Below, one piece after another: positions 42,066 through 50,377 of a stretch of DNA of 64,000 nucleotides. The stretch covers positions 49,812-113,811 of the forward strand of contig MLAK01000412.1 of the NCBI GenBank assembly GCA_001839685.1, written 5' to 3'. Within the stretch, counting starts at the first letter, position 1; each line of letters begins with the position of its first letter. The stretch comes from Tritrichomonas foetus. Its lineage: Eukaryota > Parabasalia > Tritrichomonadida > Tritrichomonadidae. Made by a program: the position numbers and the translations under genes. The notes under the pieces are model-generated. The model was given only the letters and a program-made list of their open reading frames with translations, ran no database searches and had not been told where the DNA came from.

Positions 42066-44183
42066 ATGGATTTTGATGATATAATATCTCCCACGCGTCC
42101 TAATCCTGGGTTTCGATACCTCGTTTCTGTGGGAGAAGGTGAAAGTGGTCAACTAGGCAGAGATGGTATGCCTTTTAAAGCAATGAAAATTGATGATCCT
42201 AAAATGGTCAATTTTGGTGCTAATAATGTTATTGATTTCTCTGCAGGTGAAAATTTTGCTGTTGCAATAGTTGATAGTGGTAGTGCTTTTGGATGGGGAT
42301 GTAACAGAGAAGGACAATTTGGCCATAGTTTTCATGGAGTCTTAAAACGGCCAATATTAATTGATAACCTATATCATCACAAAATACAACAAGTTTCATG
42401 TGGAAACAAGCACACTGCATTTTTATTATCTAATGGAGATGTTCTTCTTGCTTTTAAGAAAACTATAAAACAAGTGAAAGTTCCAGAAAAAATTAAATTT
42501 GTTTCATGCGGTTTTAATTCCACATTTTGCATTGGTGTTAGTGGAATTATATATAAAATAAAGAACAAAGAATTCCAAGAAGTTTCTAGGTATCAATTAG
42601 GAAATCCTGCCAAAATGATAACATGCGGTGAATTTTTTGCAGTAGCAATTACTGAGGATGGTGAAGCTTTTGGACTTGGCTCAGTTTATGAAACAGACAA
42701 CAATGATGATGATTCATTTAATGATCGTTTTTATCGAATTCAAAGTCTTCAATTAGAACAAATCACTTTGGTTTCTGCTAATCGAGATTATTGTTTAGCA
42801 CTTAATGTAAAAGGTTCGGTTTTTGGTTGGGGCGAAAATGACTTCCACCAAATAGGAATCCCAAAAGTTAACCTATATCAATTTGAAAGAGTTGTGATAA
42901 AAACGAATCCCAGAATAGTCAGTGTTTCTGCAGGAAGATTTCATTCGATTTTTATTGATGAAAATGGTGGAATGTGGGCAAGTGGAGATTCAGGAAAAGG
43001 TGAGACTTTTGAAGAATTTCATAAAATTATAGATAAGCCACAATTTTGTGAAAAATTCATGGCCAAAAAAAATCAAGCTTTACGAGTTTCATGTGGAATG
43101 TCTTTTTCGCTTGTATATGTTTTAAATTATGAAAAAGAACCCCTGTATCATCAATATCCATTGAATAAAAACTTTGAAACAGAATGTGCTCGTCTTGAAA
43201 CTGATAACTCCTATCTTCGTAACACAATTCGAGATTTAATATCTTCACTTGAGAATTTAACAAATAGATTTTCACAAATTAGACAGGCAAATTTAAGACA
43301 AGAAGAAGAAATAGAGAACCTCAAGCAGAGTTTAAATACAGAAAGAACTCAAAATGCAGTTTGTTCATTTGATAGTACTTATGATACGACAGAAGATGTT
43401 GATGATTATAGAATGAAGGTTACAATTCAATATTCATTATTAAAATTTAAAGAGCCTGATATTTTAAATGATTTTTCTAAAAAATACAATCCATTGTTTA
43501 ACATTCAAAGCCTAATTTTCATTCCGTATATTGGAATAGACTCAATTCAAAATGGTGTGTTAATTCGATATTTCTCTGATGATTACAGCTTATCAAATCA
43601 ATATTTATTACACTCACTATCGGATTTAGAAAAAAGTATTGTTATTTCTGAAATTGCATTTACAATGAAACTTCTTCATTCTGATAATATTTATCATGGA
43701 TGTCTCAATATTAATCATTTATATTTATTTGCAAATAAAATTGTTCGTATTTCTCATTTTGGATTCGATGCATTCAATAAATACAAATCTGTTTCTACCG
43801 ATCTGCAAGTCTTTCTTCCGCCTGATGCGTTTGATGAAAATGTTGATTACCTAAAAGTTGATGTTTATTCGTTTGCAGTCCTTGCCAGATATATTTTGAC
43901 TGGCCTTCCAGATTCCCTTCCAATCAATGCATCTGAGCCTTTTGTGAAGATGATTCATCAATGCCAACTTCCTGATCCAAGTCAAAGGCCTTCTTTCGAC
44001 AATATTTGCTCACTTCTCGAACAAAATAATTATTTGATTCTCAATAATGTCAATGAATCTATTGTAATCAAAAATAAATTAGATTTTATGAAAAGTAGTC
44101 ATACCTTACAACGTGTTACTGATGAAGAACACCAGAGTGAAGTGAAAACTTCATGGCAGGACTTGGTGATTGGCGAAATCTAA
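42066..44183 (+). CDS. RCC1-repeat protein fused to a pseudokinase domain
   Basis: 705 residues. Residues ~15-350 hold RCC1-type beta-propeller blades; blade motifs include GEGESGQLGRDG, FGWGCNREGQFGH, FGWGENDFHQIG and repeated VSCG/VSAG strands. Residues ~375-430 form a coiled coil (ARLETDNSYLRNTIRDL onwards). Residues ~445-645 have a protein-kinase fold, but the catalytic loop reads YHGCLNINHLYLF where HRD..N is expected, and the DFG position reads HFG (ISHFGFD). The helix-F motif VDVYSFAVLARYI and the DPSQRPSF motif remain. Lacking the catalytic Asp and the metal-binding Asp, it should be a pseudokinase. Predicted role: scaffold or regulator. RCC1 blades alone do not imply Ran exchange activity. 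Confidence 0.82.
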   Translation: MDFDDIISPTRPNPGFRYLVSVGEGESGQLGRDGMPFKAMKIDDPKMVNFGANNVIDFSAGENFAVAIVDSGSAFGWGCNREGQFGHSFHGVLKRPILIDNLYHHKIQQVSCGNKHTAFLLSNGDVLLAFKKTIKQVKVPEKIKFVSCGFNSTFCIGVSGIIYKIKNKEFQEVSRYQLGNPAKMITCGEFFAVAITEDGEAFGLGSVYETDNNDDDSFNDRFYRIQSLQLEQITLVSANRDYCLALNVKGSVFGWGENDFHQIGIPKVNLYQFERVVIKTNPRIVSVSAGRFHSIFIDENGGMWASGDSGKGETFEEFHKIIDKPQFCEKFMAKKNQALRVSCGMSFSLVYVLNYEKEPLYHQYPLNKNFETECARLETDNSYLRNTIRDLISSLENLTNRFSQIRQANLRQEEEIENLKQSLNTERTQNAVCSFDSTYDTTEDVDDYRMKVTIQYSLLKFKEPDILNDFSKKYNPLFNIQSLIFIPYIGIDSIQNGVLIRYFSDDYSLSNQYLLHSLSDLEKSIVISEIAFTMKLLHSDNIYHGCLNINHLYLFANKIVRISHFGFDAFNKYKSVSTDLQVFLPPDAFDENVDYLKVDVYSFAVLARYILTGLPDSLPINASEPFVKMIHQCQLPDPSQRPSFDNICSLLEQNNYLILNNVNESIVIKNKLDFMKSSHTLQRVTDEEHQSEVKTSWQDLVIGEI

Positions 44184-44428
44184 ATACTTCATTGAAATTA
44201 GTCCAAACAAACTATTACATTAAGATTTTTTCAATGAAAGAATATGTATATTAATTTATATTTAATGAAATTGTTTAGTCAATGCAAATTGTTAAAATGA
44301 AAAGGAAATCTGAATTCAAAAATGGAGGCCACTCCAGCTTCAATTTCAAAAATAAAGGAAATAAATCTATACATTGAAATTGTTTAGTAAAAACATATAA
44401 ATTTAATAATAAATAAATAATATAATAA

Positions 44429-47332
44429 TTACGCTTCACCATTCATTTGAACATTATATTTTCTTAAAAGTTCTTGCATTTCATCTTCTTCCTTCTTCTG
44501 TTGAATTTCTAAATTCCTCCAAGCAGGATCACTCACACTACTTAAAATTGCATTTCTCTTTTCTTCAATGTCTCTCTGTTCTTCCATTCCTTTAATGATA
44601 GCTTCTTTCTGTGGTGGTGTTAATTTTGGAGTAATTACTATTTCTTTGTAACTTTTTGGTTCAGTATCAAACCAAAGTGTTACATTTGAATCTTCTTTCT
44701 TTGAAATTCTTGTTGTTGATTGCTCCATTATATTTTGGAAATCAGATTCAGCAAGAAGTTCTTTAACGGACAATGAATTTTGTTCTTTTTCAATGACAAA
44801 TAATCTTGGTTTATGACCATTTGAAATAATTGGTTCTAATTCTGAAACAGCTTCTTCGACAGGAGTTAATCTTTCAACAAAATCATTATCTTGAAAATGT
44901 TGGAGTATTTCTTTCTTTGAACAAGTTTGCTTTCCGATTTTCCAACAAAACTCGTCATTCAAATAATAAACATTTCTTCGTGAGCCAACATGAGCGACAA
45001 TTCCAGTATAAAGATCAGCCATTGTTAAAACATTCTTAAACTGTCCATATTGAATCAAAACATGGCTTGATGATTCTTTAAATGAGAAAGAACATGAATT
45101 ATTTCTCATATCTATTGAACAATCCTTATTTTCAGAGAATGATGCAATAAAATCATTAGTTTCAACAGAAACAAGCCCATCTTGAACTTTGATGCCAGGT
45201 AAATCGGGATGTGTGAATAAACCATCATTTTGAGCATGTTTTGTGCCATCTGGAAAAGCTATTGTTAAAAGTTCACCATCTTCAATATAACTCACACCGT
45301 TTGAAAAGTTTGTTACTTTTCGTTGTGTGAAATAAGTGTCAGCAACTTCAAATGTTTGATCATTTTCAGGATCTTTATACCATTTTCCATCCTTTTTCAC
45401 AAATGCATGACCATTATTATCAACAAGATGCCAATCACCTTTATGAAAGGTTTGAATTGATCCATCATTTTTATAAATGATTGGTTCAGGTGTATATTTG
45501 ATTACATCTCCATTAAATGTAATAACTCGCTTTACTTCATCTCTAACACCAGTTACAATGGTTCTTCCATTCGTTATATCAAATTCAATTGTGGAATTCT
45601 TTGTCATTAATAGCATTGTTGACTTTTCAGATGAATAATCAAGTAAACATTCTAAACCATTTCCAAGAACGCCACGAATAACAACAGATGTATCAACAGC
45701 ATCATCTTCCTCTTCTTCATCTTTTGTTACAAGTGGCTTCTGTGAAATTTTGAATGCGAATTTCGGATTATTGCAATATTGAACATTAAAATTCAAAGCT
45801 GTCACTAATCCATTTTCTATTACTGGTGGAATTGTATCTACACGAAGTCCAGATTCATCAAAATATGAAGTTTTGGTACTCTTTGTCAGATTCTCAGTGA
45901 ATCCTAAATACAAATCTTTACCACCTGTATTTACAGCAATAGAAGTTTGTAGTTCTTCTTCTTCAAACTTTGGTGGGAATTCATTTATTTTGTCATCTAT
46001 CCATTTTCCAAAGCCTTTAACAAGTGGGAGTTTGTAGGATTCTTCATTTTCCATAATTGGAAGACTTTCTGGAATCTTATGGAAAAATGCCAATAATATT
46101 TTTCCTGCAAATTCACATGATTTATAACTGCTGTATGATGAAATTAATGGAGAAATCACGTTAGGTACAAAGTCTAGAGGAATTTGTTCAATATGCCTTC
46201 TTTCACCAACCGAATATCCAACAATCTCTTCGAATTTATGAATGATTAAAAAATCTAAAATTGTGTTGAATGACATTCCAGTTCGATAAGCCAAGCTTCG
46301 CATTGTAAACAATTCTTGGGCACGTGGATCGGCTGTATGCGAAAGAATAAGGGCCAGTGTTGCTGGCAACGGGTAGCTTGGTAGTAATTCAGCAGAATGC
46401 TGGAAATTGGGCGAAAAAGTTGGAGACTTTGACCTTTTCATGTATTGATCAATTTGCATAAGCAATGTTTTCTTGTAGGCTGCTTTCAAACAAACTTCTA
46501 GATCAAGCTGTATGGGTGGAGGTTCGACTGGCACTTGTTGGGTAATTTTTGAAGCAGACGGTTGGACAACTTTGGCTGGTGGCTTGTCTTGAGCAGTTTG
46601 GGGAAGGGAAATTTTTGAAGGTGGATATTTCGGGATGGAAACAAATCTATAGTCTAAAAATTCTTTTCTGTAGGCATTGAAACCGTTATAAATTGAAATT
46701 ACGTTATTCAATAAATTTGCACAAATCTCATCAGGATTTGGAACATTCATTAAATTAACCGAAAGAAAAGGTAAATCACTAGCAAAATGAGCTTTCCAAT
46801 CAATTGTTGGAGCATCTTTCGCTGATTGATTTCCTTTTCGTGATGTTTCGGTCGTTGGCCCCTCTAAATTGATAAAACAAATTGCAGGCGAAGCTGATGA
46901 GCATAAATCTTTCATTTGTTCGATTGTTTTTGGATATTCTGTGATATAAATAAAATGTGGCCCAAAATTCTCGGGTGGTTCTGGCGCGCGTGGAGTGCTA
47001 TCGACTGACTGCTGTGGAGCGTTTTTTCCACCTTTCTTTGGAGGAGGCTTCTTCGCGGGAGCCTTTTGTGGAGGTTTCTTGAGTTGCTGCGAGATCCAAT
47101 TGGTGACGACGAGGGAAACCTGGTTTCCAGGGAGGTTCATCATATCTTGCTGTGGCGGTTTGATTACTGGCGGCTTTCCTTTAACTGCAAGATCGATTGC
47201 AGCCTTCATGGAACAAATAATGTGGCGTTGGGGAAATACGTTTTTCGAAGATGTCATAAATTGTTTAAGAGTTGCATCGTTTGGAGAATTAAGAACGCAA
47301 ATGACAGGAGGATATTTCAACTCGCTCGTCAT
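44429..47332 (-). CDS. SPAG17/PF6-like axonemal central-pair protein
   Basis: 967 residues. The N-terminus has a small alpha/beta segment, then a Pro/Lys-rich linker (residues ~85-120, KKPPPKKGG type) and a second alpha/beta segment (HFIYITEYPKTIEQM). A Pro-rich linker (~235-275) leads into a helical block (~290-440). The C-terminal half has repeated beta-strand units with DGT/DG turns (YKNDGSIQTFHKGDWHL, SYIEDGELLTIAFPDGTK) and a charged final helix. This order, with repeated DG-containing strands near the end, resembles SPAG17/PF6 of the C1a projection of motile cilia, though much shorter than the vertebrate protein (over 2000). It fits a flagellated organism. Assignment is by pattern and moderate. 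Confidence 0.5.
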   Translation of the reverse strand: MTSELKYPPVICVLNSPNDATLKQFMTSSKNVFPQRHIICSMKAAIDLAVKGKPPVIKPPQQDMMNLPGNQVSLVVTNWISQQLKKPPQKAPAKKPPPKKGGKNAPQQSVDSTPRAPEPPENFGPHFIYITEYPKTIEQMKDLCSSASPAICFINLEGPTTETSRKGNQSAKDAPTIDWKAHFASDLPFLSVNLMNVPNPDEICANLLNNVISIYNGFNAYRKEFLDYRFVSIPKYPPSKISLPQTAQDKPPAKVVQPSASKITQQVPVEPPPIQLDLEVCLKAAYKKTLLMQIDQYMKRSKSPTFSPNFQHSAELLPSYPLPATLALILSHTADPRAQELFTMRSLAYRTGMSFNTILDFLIIHKFEEIVGYSVGERRHIEQIPLDFVPNVISPLISSYSSYKSCEFAGKILLAFFHKIPESLPIMENEESYKLPLVKGFGKWIDDKINEFPPKFEEEELQTSIAVNTGGKDLYLGFTENLTKSTKTSYFDESGLRVDTIPPVIENGLVTALNFNVQYCNNPKFAFKISQKPLVTKDEEEEDDAVDTSVVIRGVLGNGLECLLDYSSEKSTMLLMTKNSTIEFDITNGRTIVTGVRDEVKRVITFNGDVIKYTPEPIIYKNDGSIQTFHKGDWHLVDNNGHAFVKKDGKWYKDPENDQTFEVADTYFTQRKVTNFSNGVSYIEDGELLTIAFPDGTKHAQNDGLFTHPDLPGIKVQDGLVSVETNDFIASFSENKDCSIDMRNNSCSFSFKESSSHVLIQYGQFKNVLTMADLYTGIVAHVGSRRNVYYLNDEFCWKIGKQTCSKKEILQHFQDNDFVERLTPVEEAVSELEPIISNGHKPRLFVIEKEQNSLSVKELLAESDFQNIMEQSTTRISKKEDSNVTLWFDTEPKSYKEIVITPKLTPPQKEAIIKGMEEQRDIEEKRNAILSSVSDPAWRNLEIQQKKEEDEMQELLRKYNVQMNGEA

Positions 47333-47602
47333 TTTTAAATAACGGACAATTCTTCGAAATGAACGTTTATTTTCTACTTTGATATCATGGTGAATTGATT
47401 TGACATTTTAAGGTGAATTTAGAGATAGAGATAAACTTTTTAAATACATTACATTCAATTAATTAATGTATAGAATCAAATTTTCAATGGAAAACTTTTT
47501 ACGTGATTATGTGGTTGTTTCTTCCGGAAAAAGTTGGTATGGAGAAATTGTGATTTAAAGGTGAATTTATTTGTGAATGAATGGTGAATTTGTCTCATAA
47601 GA
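47333..47602. promoter_or_regulatory. Shared upstream region of SPAG17-like and YdcF-like genes
   Basis: 270 bp between divergent starts. It contains gttcatttcg on the minus strand 20-30 bases before the SPAG17-like ATG and tgtctcataaga before the YdcF-like ATG, both plausible initiators. No other element recognised. Confidence 0.35.
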
Positions 47603-48373
47603 ATGTCAGCAACTGATATTAACTATTTATCAAATTTCTTATCACAGAGAACTTTACCAACACTTGATTCAAAAACTTTACAAGATGAATTTGGTGTTGA
47701 TAAGTTTGATGTCATTGCAGTCTTTGGAAATGCAATTCCTCGGACGGTTGAATTTGCAGCTGAATTGTATCATAAAAACCTGTGTAAATACATTTTAGTG
47801 AGTGGAGCAATTGGACATTCAACACCATATTTGAGAGATACAGTGAAAAAAATTCCACGTTTCACAAATATTGAAGTAGAGAATTTGTCAGAAGCAGAAA
47901 TATTCTTTAACTTACTCACTCAATCATTCAAAATTCCACCTGATGCTGTAATAATTGAGAAAAAGTCATTAAATTGTGGCGGAAATGCTTCAGAAACGAT
48001 AAAAATCCTAGACGAAAAAGGAATATCAAGAGAAACACTTTTAATACTTCAAGATCCAACCATGCAGCTCAGAAGCTATGCTTCCTATGTTCATTGGAAT
48101 GATGGAAAGACTAAAAATTTGGTCTCTTTTGCTCCCTTTGTTCCGCAAGTTGATGAAAACCTCAAATGGAAAGATGAAATTGAAGATTTGTGGGAGATGA
48201 ACCGATTTATAGAATTGCTTCTTGGTGAAATTCCAAGGCTTCTCGATAATGAGAATGGTTATGGACCAAATGGTAAAAAATTCATTTGTCATGTTGATAT
48301 TCCAGATGATATTCTTGAAAGCTACAATCGTTTGAAGCAAGCATTCCAAAATGCGGATGGAAGAATAATATAA
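47603..48373 (+). CDS. YdcF-like protein (DUF218 superfamily)
   Basis: 256 residues, nearly the length of Escherichia coli YdcF. Conserved segments occur in order along the whole protein: FGNAIPRTVEFA near residue 41, LVSGAIGHST near 66, LNCGGNASET near 122, LQDPTMQLRSYA near 148, FVPQVDEN near 177, LLGEIPRLLDNENGYGP near 205 and FICHVDIP near 225. E. coli YdcF binds S-adenosylmethionine in vitro but its reaction is unknown. The close bacterial resemblance points to lateral acquisition. There are no targeting signals. Base composition matches the surroundings, so any transfer is not recent or has been ameliorated. Confidence 0.85.
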   Translation: MSATDINYLSNFLSQRTLPTLDSKTLQDEFGVDKFDVIAVFGNAIPRTVEFAAELYHKNLCKYILVSGAIGHSTPYLRDTVKKIPRFTNIEVENLSEAEIFFNLLTQSFKIPPDAVIIEKKSLNCGGNASETIKILDEKGISRETLLILQDPTMQLRSYASYVHWNDGKTKNLVSFAPFVPQVDENLKWKDEIEDLWEMNRFIELLLGEIPRLLDNENGYGPNGKKFICHVDIPDDILESYNRLKQAFQNADGRII

Positions 48374-48434
48374 TATTTTGCAAATTTAAGAAAAAAACGA
48401 TATTATTTATTGATTTTGAATTTTCTATTTTTTT

Positions 48435-48477
48435 GTATTTCACATCAACAATCTGGTATTTCTTTGATGTGAAATAC
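48435..48477. repeat. Hairpin with 14-bp perfect stem
   Basis: gtatttcacatcaa (48435-48448) pairs perfectly with ttgatgtgaaatac (48464-48477) around a 15-base loop, 62 bases after the YdcF-like stop codon. Confidence 0.85.
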
Positions 48478-48491
48478 CACATATCTCAGCA

Positions 48492-48554
48492 ACTTTTTCA
48501 GTATTTATATGGTTTTTAATTCAGAATTAATAACCAGATGATTACTGAAAAAGT
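48492..48554. repeat. Inverted repeat with 12-bp perfect arms
   Basis: actttttcagta (48492-48503) pairs with tactgaaaaagt (48543-48554); the 39 bases between them are themselves partly self-complementary (ggtttttaattc / gaattaataacc). Could be a transcript 3'-end structure or a short mobile-element remnant. Confidence 0.8.
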
Positions 48555-48625
48555 GGCTTTATTTTTTAACTTTTTGACAGTCATATCAATGTTAACTATA
48601 TTTATGTTAACTGATTTTCGATGAC

Positions 48626-48647
48626 AATTTAGGGTGTACCCTAAATT
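48626..48647. promoter_or_regulatory. 22-bp near-palindrome upstream of ATPase gene
   Basis: aatttagggt-gt-accctaaatt: ten-base perfect arms with a two-base centre, 20 bases before the ATG at 48668. Position and dyad symmetry suit a dimeric DNA-binding protein or a very short leader structure. No match to a known trichomonad element that I recognise. Confidence 0.45.
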
Positions 48648-48667
48648 TGTAAATTTTATTTCTTTTT

Positions 48668-49849
48668 ATGCAAAATTCTAGAATTTTTATTATCTTCAGT
48701 GGCGTTGTCCTCCTTTCGGCAGGAATCATTTCTTATTTTCTTCAGCCAGTTCCCGAAAAAATTGATCGTTTTGAAGGACCAATTCCTTTCATCTACACAT
48801 CAAGCATCAATAAAACAGTTCGTCACTACATCGAAACTCGCCCATCGAGATTTGTATTATTAATTGGTGGCCCAAGCAACTCTGGAAAATCACGACTTAT
48901 CGACATTTTAGCACAAGAATCAATTGAAAATTCACGCCTTGTCATTAAACTGGACGTCAATGCGGCAAGCTCGATTGAAGAATTCGCTAAATTCCTAAAA
49001 GTTGCACTCGTTGAGGGCCTAACGAATATCAGATCGTCAATTTCCGCAAATAAAATCAAAAACGTAAATAACGAAATTGATATGGCAGAGGAATCACAGC
49101 AAACCGTTTCTGACCCTAAAATTGCTAAATTGTTCAACATTCTCGAAAGAAACATCGACCTCTCTTATCAAAAAGGATTCTCTGAAAAACACATTCACAG
49201 ATTCTTTGAAATTCTTGAAGCAATGTCAGATAACTTCCGGCCAATTATATTTATGCACAATTTCGATAAGATAGCCAGTCTTGGAACAGATGAAGATCCA
49301 GAATTTGGATCGAAATTAATTAAATCCGTTTCAGCAGGCCTTTCACGACGTGACCTTTACCAGCAAACCGTTCCTATCGTCCTTGAAATCAAGAACACCT
49401 TGTACCTCGTAAACAAGACACAGAATCCAATCTTCAGATATTTCGAAATCGATCATGAGCTTGGTGATGTCACAAATGAACTTGTTGATAATGCTCCTGT
49501 TTTCAACTTGTTTGAATTACGTAAAGTTATCAAAAAATTCGGTGCCCATGGTGGATCAATTTCCAAAATCTTTGAAAGCTTGAGATATGGTCAAAAAATT
49601 GACGATGCAATTGATGAACTTTATCAATCATACAAAGTGATGGTGAAATCAAATATTGCTGGAAGAAAAGAAGCTTTGGCAGTCGTAAAAAGAATTTGTG
49701 ATGCAAAAGGAACTCTCCCAATCGGAAATTTAACAGACATTGAATATATTCGCCCGCTATTTGATGGCTGCGTCTACCTATCGAAGGAATTTCAGATAAG
49801 AGCATCGAACCGAGCAGTTGTAGATGCTCTCTGCTCCATCGATGCATGA
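48668..49849 (+). CDS. Membrane-anchored P-loop ATPase
   Basis: 393 residues. Residues 6-25 are hydrophobic (signal anchor). Walker A GGPSNSGKS is at 67-75, and a Walker B-like strand RPIIFMHNFDK is near 190-200. The spacing and the following helical region (~285-345) resemble AAA/STAND-type P-loop ATPases of the archaeal-ATPase group, without an arginine finger that I can place. With one N-terminal anchor the ATPase faces one side of a membrane; which organelle is unknown (ER, hydrogenosome or plasma membrane are all possible). The C-terminal ~60 residues look like a small winged helix (GTLPIGNLTDIEYIRPLFDG). No family name is certain. It is preceded by the palindrome at 48626. Confidence 0.7.
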   Translation: MQNSRIFIIFSGVVLLSAGIISYFLQPVPEKIDRFEGPIPFIYTSSINKTVRHYIETRPSRFVLLIGGPSNSGKSRLIDILAQESIENSRLVIKLDVNAASSIEEFAKFLKVALVEGLTNIRSSISANKIKNVNNEIDMAEESQQTVSDPKIAKLFNILERNIDLSYQKGFSEKHIHRFFEILEAMSDNFRPIIFMHNFDKIASLGTDEDPEFGSKLIKSVSAGLSRRDLYQQTVPIVLEIKNTLYLVNKTQNPIFRYFEIDHELGDVTNELVDNAPVFNLFELRKVIKKFGAHGGSISKIFESLRYGQKIDDAIDELYQSYKVMVKSNIAGRKEALAVVKRICDAKGTLPIGNLTDIEYIRPLFDGCVYLSKEFQIRASNRAVVDALCSIDA

Positions 49850-50070
49850 TTTAAGTTGTTGTTTTGCTCTAAAGAATATCTTTATATTATTTACTGACGA
49901 TTTGTTTTCCATTTCAATTTCGAATGTTTAGCCTTTATTCATTTTCCTGATGCACTTAATTTATGATCTCTTTGATTAATATCTAAAAATTGATGATTAA
50001 TATTGTGTTGAAGCGTTTAAAAGTTGTTATTAATATTTGCATTGCTTATAGTTGAAATCTGATGTCAGAT

Positions 50071-50099
50071 GAAAAGTTAACTTTTAAGTTTAACTTTTC
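50071..50099. repeat. Hairpin with 10-bp perfect stem
   Basis: gaaaagttaa (50071-50080) and ttaacttttc (50090-50099), nine-base spacer, in the spacer upstream of the DOCK gene. Confidence 0.7.
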
Positions 50100-50140
50100 T
50101 CATTACATCATTTATGTGGAAAATTATGATTATTTTTCAT

Positions 50141-50168
50141 AAAAATATCAACACTAACTGATATTTTT
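50141..50168. repeat. Hairpin with 10-bp perfect stem, loop acactaac
   Basis: aaaaatatca (50141-50150) and tgatattttt (50159-50168) around an 8-base loop, in the same spacer. Confidence 0.7.
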
Positions 50169-50377
50169 TAAATGCTTATATGGTCATTCAATTGGAATGA
50201 GTCCTTCTGAAAATGGCATATAAGATAAAATTTGTGAAAAAAATTATTCAAATAACTTAAGAAAAAACGGTAGTATTTGAAGTTTCTGAATGTTTACAAA
50301 AGGCAATGTAAATCTCAACAATTTCAATAAATTTGATGAAAATTTCTTATTAAAAATTCGAAAGATTATTCCAAAAA

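Larger units (their letters stand above)
48374..48667. other. Intergenic with three inverted repeats
   Basis: Short spacer between two plus-strand genes, densely packed with perfect inverted repeats (48435-48477, 48492-48554, 48626-48647), each listed separately. Confidence 0.7.
49850..50377. other. Intergenic with short hairpins
   Basis: AT-rich spacer between two plus-strand genes. Two perfect 10-bp inverted repeats: gaaaagttaa/ttaacttttc (50071-50080 with 50090-50099) and aaaaatatca/tgatattttt (50141-50150 with 50159-50168). No gene seen. Confidence 0.6.

Noticed and set aside
50151..50158. acactaac as an intron branch/acceptor motif
   Set aside because: It is the loop of a perfect hairpin in a spacer, with no GTATGT-type donor or split gene nearby.
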